Below are positions 55,737 to 64,000 of a stretch of 64,000 nt of DNA, one piece after another. Source of the stretch: Bisporella sp. PMI_857 (taxonomy: Eukaryota; Ascomycota; Leotiomycetes; Helotiales; Helotiaceae); assembly GCA_021307315.1 (NCBI GenBank), contig JAJSPD010000029.1, positions 124,001-188,000 of the forward strand, given 5' to 3'. The notes below the pieces were generated by a model. The model was not told the origin of the DNA, ran no database searches, and was given only the letters and a program-made list of their open reading frames with translations. The position numbers and the translations under genes are program-made. Each line of letters opens with the position of its first letter. Positions within the stretch are counted from its first letter, which is position 1.

Positions 55737-56060
55737 TTAGTATTCATTTTCAGCCTGCTGGAGGATCTCCTCGGAGACAAGAAGTCTATCCTGTGTGCTC
55801 TCAATGGTTATTCTCAAAATTGATATGTCTTCTGAGGGCACCCTGTTAGCTTCATAATTTAAGGAATTAGTAGCCGCTTCTTCTTGGAGGGATGTTTGTG
55901 TTGAAGCCATCGTGTTGTAGGAAGTTGGTTTGATACGAATCTTCAAGAGAAATAAATCAAAGGTTGAGGGATTGGATTTTATTAAGACCTTTACTTCTAT
56001 GGCGGGAGTGAAAGGATTAATGGCGTGGGGAGTACCGTTGCCGTTTGAGATTCCATTCAT
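55737..56060 (-). CDS. Small hypothetical protein, 107 aa
   Basis: Open frame from an ATG at 56060 (MNGISNGNGTPHAINPF...). The C-terminal half (MASTQTSLQEEAATNSL onward, then a charged, helix-like ISILRITIESTQDRLLVSEE) could be a short helix-forming protein starting at the internal Met. No family recognised and the short length makes chance possible. Confidence 0.3.
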   Translation of the reverse strand: MNGISNGNGTPHAINPFTPAIEVKVLIKSNPSTFDLFLLKIRIKPTSYNTMASTQTSLQEEAATNSLNYEANRVPSEDISILRITIESTQDRLLVSEEILQQAENEY

Positions 56061-56912
56061 TTAGTTCCCGGACTATTTTAATGATGGTCTAAGTTGAGGT
56101 GTGGTAGCTTCTGTTGAGATTCTCCAACATGGAGATCTCTTGGGAAACGAAAGAAAGATTGAGTTCCATGATCAGGGGGCACCAAAAGAAATAAAATGAT
56201 GGTATTCTGGTTGTCTTAATTCCGATGGTTCTAGGTCAAGGAAAGAAGGAAGGAAGGTTTTATGGCCCAATCTAGACACCTGATCCCTAATCCCCCCCAA
56301 CTGAGACTCATTCGGTATGTACAAGTGTTGTGGCTGCGGCTTATGTCAGCTAATATTCAGTGCTTACTTCTATTTCGCTACTCAGTTATTTTGCTTGGGT
56401 GTTGAGCCGTGGAACCTGGTTTAACTTGAGAGTATGCGACCAGGGTTAGACTCATGAAAGTATGGAGCAGAAGGAAAAAACGGACCTTGTTGTCTCACAG
56501 TTTAACATCCTCACTTCTCGATCTCCTTGTTGCAAATCAAAAAAGCAACCAAGTCAAGCAAGATCCCTAAAATAATGTTAAATAAAATACCCAGAGAGCC
56601 AGACACTTCTCTGGTTCTTGCAAAACATGAAAATCACCCCCAAAACTCGTTCTGAGCACATGAGTAGCAGTTGAATAGCCTTTTTTAAAATATATATATA
56701 TTAATTAAGTAGAAGAGAATTAAGGGGAATTGAGAAAGAGGGATAATCAGAGAGATATCCACTGGAGAGGCCAAGATGTTGTTGCTTGGATTAGAAATTA
56801 TTCAATTTCCTGTGCACCAACCTCATCGTCTAGAAAGGAGGATGACCAAGCAAAGAATGTGAAAAGCCAACCAACCTAATTTTAAACCCCTTAAACAATA
56901 AACAAAAAATTA
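56061..56912. other. Intergenic
   Basis: No gene recognised. Contains a short TA run near 56690 and presumably the promoter of the rightward membrane protein gene. Confidence 0.35.
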
Positions 56913-57050
56913 ATGACAAGGAAGTTGTACCAAAGCTTCCGCGAACCAATACAACACAAACCACTCAAATCTCGGATTCACCACCAGAAATCATCCAGGT
57001 TTATAAACACAACCAACCTCACACCCTCAGCCTTGCACTTCATATCAGCC

Positions 57051-57779
57051 ATGCCACCTAAGATCTGCAAATACAGAACCGCAAGTTCCTACGGCGAATT
57101 CATCCTCATCTACGTTTTACTCTTCACCATCTATCTCGCCGTCCTTATAACCGAACACGCTCTTTTCGCTCTGAACTTCCCACCATTCATCTACATATTT
57201 CGATGTCTCACTGTCATGACGACCTTGCTTCTTATACCTTTCCGGGGTTTGATCGCGCTTGGATTCACTCTTGCATTGTGGAATGTGAGGGATCGACCGC
57301 GTGCTAGCCACTGGCAGGTCGTGGGATTATACCTTAGTGCGATTCAGGCTGTGTTTGTTATTCGTCGATTGCAGAAGGATACATATAACGAAGCAAGTTT
57401 CTTTCTGAGAGCAAATGCGCGGATTGAGATGTTGCTGATGATTTACTTCATTGAGAGCGTACTGTTAAGGTTTTGTTATGATGCTGGGTACATGGATCTC
57501 GATGTCTGGATGGCGGAATCGACTTGCGAGATGAGTAGGCAGTGGCGGGAGTGGCTTGAGACCGGAGAGAAAGTAGAGGGCGAGGTTGTTAAGAAGATGA
57601 GATCGAGGGGTGATAAACTAGAGAATATTAGGAGGACAGCTAGCTATTGGGCGAGGCAGGATAAGGCGTTTAGGGAATGGAGGGATAGCGGTGAGACGGA
57701 AGTTAAGGGTATTGTGAGAGAGATGTTGGAGGAGGGTTATGCGATTAACCGATTGCGGGAGATCGCGAAGAGGGTCTAG
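57051..57779 (+). CDS. Hypothetical membrane protein, 242 aa (possible start at 56913, 288 aa)
   Basis: Single-exon frame. Starting at the Met of MPPKICKY (57051) gives a protein with three to four hydrophobic spans: FILIYVLLFTIYLAVLI, IYIFRCLTVMTTLLLIPF, LIALGFTLALW and a weaker IEMLLMIYFIESVLLRFC. A charged cytosol-like tail of ~90 residues follows, with repeated WREWLETGEKVEGE / FREWRDSGETEVKG segments that look like an internal duplication. The upstream ATG at 56913 would add 46 basic residues without clear features. I do not recognise the family; similar small membrane proteins are common in ascomycetes. Confidence 0.6.
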   Translation: MPPKICKYRTASSYGEFILIYVLLFTIYLAVLITEHALFALNFPPFIYIFRCLTVMTTLLLIPFRGLIALGFTLALWNVRDRPRASHWQVVGLYLSAIQAVFVIRRLQKDTYNEASFFLRANARIEMLLMIYFIESVLLRFCYDAGYMDLDVWMAESTCEMSRQWREWLETGEKVEGEVVKKMRSRGDKLENIRRTASYWARQDKAFREWRDSGETEVKGIVREMLEEGYAINRLREIAKRV

Positions 57780-57950
57780 GCGTCACTTCTATTTCTTGAG
57801 AGAGAGCCGATATAAGGCCAAGCTAGATAGTGTATGCTCCAATGTATCAATAACATCGGAGGATTCTGAGTGATTTTGAGTTCTAAGTGATGCATGAGAC
57901 CAAAGATAAGTGGAGAGCGTGTTTCCTCTAATCTCGTGATATAATACGAG

Positions 57951-60900
57951 TCAAACTGCTGCATCGTCATCCCAATTTGTTGGTCCAGATGGATCAAACC
58001 TATTGCGTCGCCCATTCCTGAAATATCTTTCAGGCTGGATAAAACCTTGCATCATCGACGAATTGGAATCACCGGTGTTTGTTGATTCGGAGAAGTGATG
58101 AGTAGAAGAACGTAAATTATTGCATGGAGGTGCCTGAGTCCTAGTAGATTGTTGGTTACCAAGAAGAGTTGGCTGGTTTCGAGGAGCAGCTTGCGTGGTC
58201 GTGCAATGTTGATTCTGTGAAGATGCATGTGTCTCAATGGTAGTATTAGTCTGCCTTTGGAGACCAGGTGTACTTTGAGCTATATTTAGGGGGTTATCCT
58301 GAATGTCAGAAGGTACTTGGGTAATGGTTACAGGCCGATTTAATTGATTCGAGGACCCCTGCATAAACGGAGACGGTACAACGAAATTTTCGTTTGACTC
58401 ATACGTAGGAGATCTAAAGGCTACAACATCAAGCCTTGAACTAAAACTGTAATTCCCATAAGATGTAGCAGAATTAGGCTCTTGTACATCAGGGAAGTTC
58501 GGACTAGACCTTGGGTCCCGAGCGAGAGGTGAGCTGGACCTTTGGATATGCTCCTCGCCTTCTATCTGCGTGGTTTTTGGAATTTCACGAGCCCTTTCCG
58601 ATGTATCAGTTTCTTCATCTTCAGAGCCGGCATCCCGTCTTCGTTTCAGTCGTGGAGACTTGATATGTTGATAAAAATGGGCTCGTTGGACGCTTTGATC
58701 GCGAGATCTTTCAGGCGAAGCGTTATATAAATCATAAGTATAGTCTTGCTGGCTATTGGGGTGACCACGGCTATCGCTGCTTCTTGTTCCTAACCTTTCC
58801 CCCAGACTTCTTCTCCCATTTCTTTCCTCCAGACTTGTTGTACCTAATCTTTCCTCTCGGTTTCTTGGCGGCCCTATTCTTCTCCCCAGACTTGTTGTCC
58901 TCAATCTTTCACCCCGGCTTTTTGATGCTAACCTTTGCCTGTGTCGTGTGGTATGAAGTTGCATCGGTGTACCAGAAGTATTGTCCAATCTCGCTGAGGT
59001 TTCTGTCAGTATAAAGAATATGAGAATAAGGAAAATTGTAGAACACGGTCTGCAATTTGCAGAAACATTACTAAAACGAAGGAAGTTAGAATTCTCAGGC
59101 AAAGAAATCAAGGAACAGAAAGAAGGAGGGTAACAATCCTCATCTTAGGAAAACTGTTTCAGCAAGCTAACAGATATAACTATCGTCGGTATTTTCAACC
59201 AACGGGTATAAACTTCAGACTTACTAAAATTATAATGTTCATAGTCCATAAGCGCCTGTGAACCACCGCTCTGAAATCTATTCTCTCCTGTTACTTCACC
59301 CCTGTAGTTAATCTGCTGTCCGCTGTTCCGCAAAACTTGCCGCATCAGGTTATTCTGCTGCTTTCTACAGCGCTCCCTGAGCTGGCTGGGCTCCCGCTCC
59401 ACCTCCATCCCTCTTACTACAAGCTGCTCGGCATTCGTAGCCCTTTTTATCCAATTAATCAAGTTATCGTGTTGGTTCTCATATAAGTTTCGAAGGTTGT
59501 TGATTTGTCCCTCAAGGTCTCCAATCATTCCAGCAATGTTGACACGAGGTTGTCCAACTTGATACTCATATGACCATTCTTTGACCGGCCAGTCACCACT
59601 GTCTGCGCTAACAGAGGGATCCCAATGTAGCCGTGGCGGCCAACCAACTTTCTCGTATTGATCTTGGTAGTAGCCCGCTTCTCTCCCATGCTCAGGGTTA
59701 TACTCCTCCCGCTCCATCTACAGTCGTATTCGTCAATTTGAGAAAGAATTTCAAGTTTTTCGGTTTTGAGTTAAGAAAAAAAACTGAAGTAATATCGTCA
59801 TAACTTACCTCGCCTCGAGGTTCAACAACCCGCCCACTATAACTTATTAACTCACGCCGGAGGTTGTTGCGGGTTCGTATTAATCTATTCACAAGTATTT
59901 GCGAAGCCTGGAGATTGGTCGATATACTTCGCATCCATTTCCGCCATCCTATAGGATTCTGCTCTCTAGCAGTATGTTCGACCCCGTCATTGCCTTCGCA
60001 TAGATCTCCATTTGCACCATCCCATTTCGTAGCATCAGTTGCTAGTTCCTCAAGAGCTTTCAAAAGTTCTCTTTTGTGCTCAAGGCAATCATTCAACACA
60101 TTTTGCAATTGCAATGCATGATTTACGGCAGCGTCGTTCTTCGTGCCTGGTGGCTCATAGGCTTTTGAAATAAGTGTACGTTCGAGTTGTGATCGCATAC
60201 CATCCTTATTATCTCTTGTCTCCTTTAAGCCTTCGGTGAGTTGAGCCATGTTCCTTTCAGCTTCACTCATGCCAAACTCAAATCTTTTAACAATCAAATC
60301 TTGCTCGCCAATATATTGACGTGCTTTAGCCAAATCTTCTAATGTTTGTGTTTCGCTTTCTCGTGCAGAGTTAAGATCATCAACAAGGCCCTGATACAAG
60401 ATACCCGCCTCTTGTTCTTCATCGCGGAGCCTCATGTCTTCTTTGAGATTTGCAAAATCTAGATGACTCGTGATCAGGCGTCTTCGCAGGTCTTCTATTG
60501 TAGTCTCTTGAGCTTTTATATGTGCGTCATGTAGAAATTTGTGCTTTCCTGTCTTCAGGGCTGTGCTCCGCAAGGTGGCATTAGACTCATTCAGTTTCGA
60601 TATATCGGCAGCATGACGATCAACCGTAGCTTGAAGTATATTGTATTCTAGCTGCAGAGTGTGACGTTGAGCTAAGGCATCATTGCGTTGACTTTTAGCA
60701 TCTTGAAGCTCATCTTTAGTACTGCTCAGTTTATTTTGAATTCGGTTGAGGTCATATTTCAAATCTTGTTCCGTGCGTCGGAGCCAGGTATTTGCTCGAA
60801 TTCTGCTTTCGAGTCTTCTCTCGAGCTCTTGTACTTTATGCTTCGCATTCTCGCAGTCCACTTCCGCTCGCAGACGGTCATCTTCAGCGTGCTTCACTTT

Positions 60901-61242
60901 CGTGGGCCAGTGATCATCATCGTCGTCTGATGAGACGTCCTCAATGCGCGATGGCCTTGCCTCAACGCGCAATCGCCGGAGCTGTATTCTTAAATCATTG
61001 CACACCTTCTCGCTTTCCAAGAGCTGTTTTTGTGCTCTGGACAACTTAGTTTTCAAAGATGGAATATTTCCTTCCTCTGTGAGATTCTTCATCCACGACA
61101 AGATATCGCTACCGGCCCCTGGAGGACGAGTTATTGGGGCATTTTCGCTAGATGTGCTTCCTACACTGGCAGTTCGATCATCACAAGACTCTCCATAACA
61201 ACCTTCCCTTTGGGAAGCGCCGTATACTTCGTTATTCGACAT
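57951..61242 (-). CDS. Large coiled-coil protein, 3 exons, 992 aa
   Basis: Exons 61242-59809, 59717-59225 and 59002-57951 join in phase (GTAAGT donors at 59808 and 59224) and sum to 993 codons. Residues ~45-420 are almost continuous heptad sequence (AQKQLLESEKVCNDLRIQLRRL onward) interrupted by an acidic DDDDD patch. A second helical part follows (IGDLEGQINNLRNLY, then QLRERCRKQQNNL). The last ~350 residues are disordered: GERLRTTSL/GERLGTTSLEERN-type repeats near the exon-3 start, a basic KRRRD, and a Gln/Asn/Ser/Thr-rich end. It could be a structural or tethering protein (septum, spindle pole, Golgi) but no family is recognisable. Confidence 0.7.
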
Positions 61243-62759
61243 ATCTATTCAGAAATCGACATATACGTTAGCCTCATTCATTGGTCTAGTAAAATATCCA
61301 AGGTAGCCATACTTGCACTGCGATTCGTACCATTGTAAAACTGCAGTAATTCAATCGAAAGAGCGCTGAGGAAAAGGGTACACTTTTCTTTAATGAATCC
61401 CAGTCCGGAAAATGGTGGATTGACATGAACAAAGCGCAATTTCATTACCTGTGCTTTCAAAGGGGCGATTTTAGAAACGTTTCCCACCCGACAAAGAAAC
61501 AGCGATATTGCTCTATTAGATGGCAGAAACTGAGACAATACGTACAATCAATTGGTGGCAACAAAATAGCGTAGGAAGGGAGTATATTGAAAGCAAATAC
61601 TGTACCGGCCAATTAAAAGAAGATCTATATGGGCGTATGGTTAGGTAAGTACCCTAAAAATCTACAATCAAACGCATGTTATTGAACATATTTGAATGAC
61701 TTTCTCTTTGTGCACCGCATACATGTGATGAAGGTAGGTTTGTTCAGAGGTTGGATTATTTCATTGGGAAAGATTTTCTAATTCTTGAAGCGGGTGTTCA
61801 AAATTTAAGCTCAGCGGGTCATGGCTATGTAACCAGTGAGTTGGATAAAATGTCAAGTTGAGCGACATTGGCATTGTCAGTTGTCAGTTAAATTATCTCC
61901 TACGTTAGCTCTTTCCTCTCCCCATAGTGTTCGACTTGCCACTATTACTAGTTTGGTAGAATTAATGGATGCATGAATGGTGAAGTTGGAAATAGAGATA
62001 ATGTGTCATTGAGTTGAATACTCATTCTGGAGTTTCAGTGCCATTTTTGTTTGGAGAGGAGCCTCTGAGTTAAATTGACTCCTTCTCTTTCGTTCCTTTA
62101 CGGATACTGTATCGCTTAAGCAGAATGGATTTGCCTTCTTGTCGTGATTCCTGAACCGAAACCGAGTAATGTAAGGTTGATGCCATCCAGTTATCAATTT
62201 CTCTCTAGCCCGATAGAGGCAGAATTATTGTTTCATTGGCTTTCTTATAATATTTAGGAAAATAAGCCGTATCGTATCTTCGAGTTCAATATTAGTTTTG
62301 CCTTATAGTAGTTGTAACCAAGGTAACTCAGTTTGTCTGGTTTCTCCAAGAAGGATCTAAAGACGGCCTGAGGCTTTCCTGGTATTAACTAAGTTTTTTT
62401 TGGGGGCCTAATGCGGAATATGGTGTAAATGCTATGAGAAACTTCTACAGAGAAGAAATCCTTAGATCATCGCTAATAATCTGAATATGGTCGTTATTGC
62501 TGTAATTAACAATCGACTCAGGAGGCTGATCGCATGCTCATCGTATTGCTGAGAAGTCAGGAAAGTGGATCACAACCTTTATTATAACGTATCTATCCAC
62601 CACGATGAATCACAATGGCAAAGCTCAACCCCTAAACAATGGTGAGTTTAGTCGCCCAAGCTACCTTGTTCGCCAATTCAAGAAAGAGTTATTCAGACCC
62701 TCAGCAACGCAATCGAGGGCAATAATGAAATCTGGCGGTGAGTATCTAATTTCACCAGT
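61243..62759. other. Intergenic, no gene recognised
   Basis: Promoter of the leftward coiled-coil gene and 3' flank of the monooxygenase. No frame with family pattern. Confidence 0.35.
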
Positions 62760-64000
62760 CTATCTGATCCCAATATATTCTACTCGCTCTTCTGGCTCAG
62801 GAGGATAGACATTGAACTTATACTGACTCCCCGGATGGGATGGATCAAGCCTACTCTCGCCTTTGATGCCGTAAAGGTTTTCTCGCGCCGTACCGCCTGG
62901 AACAGGGTACTGCTGACCATTCTCTCCTAGCCAACCTCTATTTTCGAGCTCAGGAATAAGATATTTGACGACATCTTCCCAGGCTTGAGGGACCACTACA
63001 TGTCCAATGTTGAATCCATCAATATCCGATTCGAGGATGAAGTTTTCCATAGCATCGGCGACTGTTTTTGCAGAGCCGACACTTACATTCCCACTTCCTC
63101 CTACAGCATGATACTCAGCTAGAAGCCGTGGGGTCCAAGAATCGTATCCTGATGGTTTATTCAGAAGCCTCTCAATTTGGGGTGTCGTTCGGTCTTTTAA
63201 CAAAGGATGATTTGGATCTGTCGGAAACTCCTCATCAATCGGAAACTTGCTTAAGTCAACTGAAGCTGTGCTCCCAAACAATGCCAGTCCACCTTCGGGC
63301 AAAGCATACTGTCTATGCCGGTTATACTTCTCTTGTGCTTCATCGTCGGTCTCACCGAGGACTGCTGTAAACTGTGTAAAGAATTTGATCTTCATTGGGT
63401 CGCGTCCTGACGCAGCTGCCAATTGACGAGTTTTCCGAACTTTTTCTCCAACAAATGTAGCGCTGCGGCCCCCAAGGAATACACACTCAGCATGTTTGGC
63501 CGCGAAAGCAGACCCTGTCCTGCAACAACATTTAGGACAACCAACATTCTTATACTCAAAGGGTCACTCATGCAGACATTCCAGCCTGGAATATGACCGG
63601 AGTTCGCTGAGGACTTGGATCAACTTGGTGCGCACTGACACACCTAAAATATTTTCCTCTATGTTCAACTTTTCTTATTTTTGCCGGATCAGCATAAGTT
63701 GATATAGAACTGTCTTTGATCACTGCATCATCTGCCCAGGAGCCTTCCCACAGCTTGTAAGTAAGACTCAAATATTCTTCAGCAATGGCGTATCGAGTAT
63801 CATGTTCCGGATGACTTTCTAGACCAAGCGCTCTGGCTGACGTGTCTGACCACGAAGTTACTACATTCTATCACAAGTTTATTAGTTCCCAATCATCTCA
63901 AAAGTGGTCTATCAATATTACCCATGCGACTCTTCCGTTAGTTATGTGGTCGAGCGTCGAAAAACGTTTAGCTAGTAAAAATGGCGGTTCGAAAGTTGTG
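62760..64000 (-). CDS. FMN-dependent luciferase-like monooxygenase (NtaA/SnaA/DszA type), 3' part, cut by window edge
   Basis: Flavin-dependent oxygenase that uses reduced FMN from a partner reductase to oxidise small organic or xenobiotic compounds. Partial: the 5' end lies beyond 64000. From the edge: EPPFLLAKRFSTLDHITNGRVAW, an intron (near 63922-63868), NVVTSWSDTSARALG, EEYLSLTYKLWEGSWADDAV, GKYFRCVSAHQVDPSPQRTPVIFQAG, an intron near 63571-63521, SAFAAKHAECVFLGG, VRKTRQLAAASGRDPMKIKFF, and a final exon to the TAG at 62760 with DGFNIGHVVVPQAWEDVVKYLIPEL. These are classic family landmarks (TSW, GPxQ-like QAG, AKHAE, DGFN). No lesion in the visible part. Confidence 0.9.

Overview
The window is nuclear DNA of a filamentous ascomycete (Pezizomycotina). 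Most genes carry several short spliceosomal introns of roughly 45-130 bp with GT...AG ends and CTRAY-like branch sites. Families restricted to or typical of such fungi occur (UstYa/DUF3328 proteins, chimeric terpene synthases, hybrid histidine kinases, a sushi/Tf1-like chromovirus), and several elements carry C:G-to-T:A nonsense changes. A Leotiomycetes origin is my guess only. For nine multi-exon genes the exon chain was rebuilt by hand and checked for phase; the coordinates are in the entries.

Layout, left to right. 0.8-4 kb: a membrane-anchored FMN-binding (PPOX-fold) protein and a Tyr/Pro-rich hypothetical. 4.4-9.4 kb: a complete ABCC-type multidrug transporter (1565 aa, 7 exons). 10.3-16.8 kb: a full-length Ty3/Gypsy chromovirus with 353-bp LTRs that look identical and a CCCTA target duplication; its pol has a frameshift and a stop, and it carries an intact antisense ORF. 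17.6-33.6 kb: a terpenoid biosynthetic gene cluster. 34.7-37.7 kb: a relic of an Ecm33-like wall protein and a dead pogo/Fot1-type DNA transposon. 39-44 kb: a VOC-fold/SHR-repeat protein and the housekeeping gene EMG1. 44.5-44.8 kb: a three-copy tandem repeat. 44.9-47.4 kb: an amino-acid/GABA-type permease. 49-53 kb: a 1094-aa hybrid histidine kinase. 53-64 kb: an atypical SDR, two hypotheticals (one a 992-aa coiled-coil protein) and the 3' part of an FMN-dependent luciferase-like monooxygenase cut by the window edge.

The most interesting unit is the cluster at 17,591-33,626. A bifunctional terpene cyclase/prenyltransferase (713 aa, fusicoccadiene-synthase architecture) would make and cyclise a C20 or C25 prenyl diphosphate. 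Around it lie a CmcJ/NvfI-like non-heme iron oxygenase, two cytochromes P450 with intact heme motifs, and two UstYa-family proteins with complete HxxHC...HxxHC signatures. The adjacent ABCC transporter may export the product; the young retrotransposon now sits between transporter and cluster. UstYa proteins are best known from fungal RiPP (dikaritin) pathways, so a pair of them with a chimeric terpene synthase suggests a terpenoid with unusual late oxidation. A second notable point is the histidine kinase: its phospho-acceptor H-box sits alone in a 30-nt in-frame micro-exon between a weak splice donor and a hairpin-containing intron.
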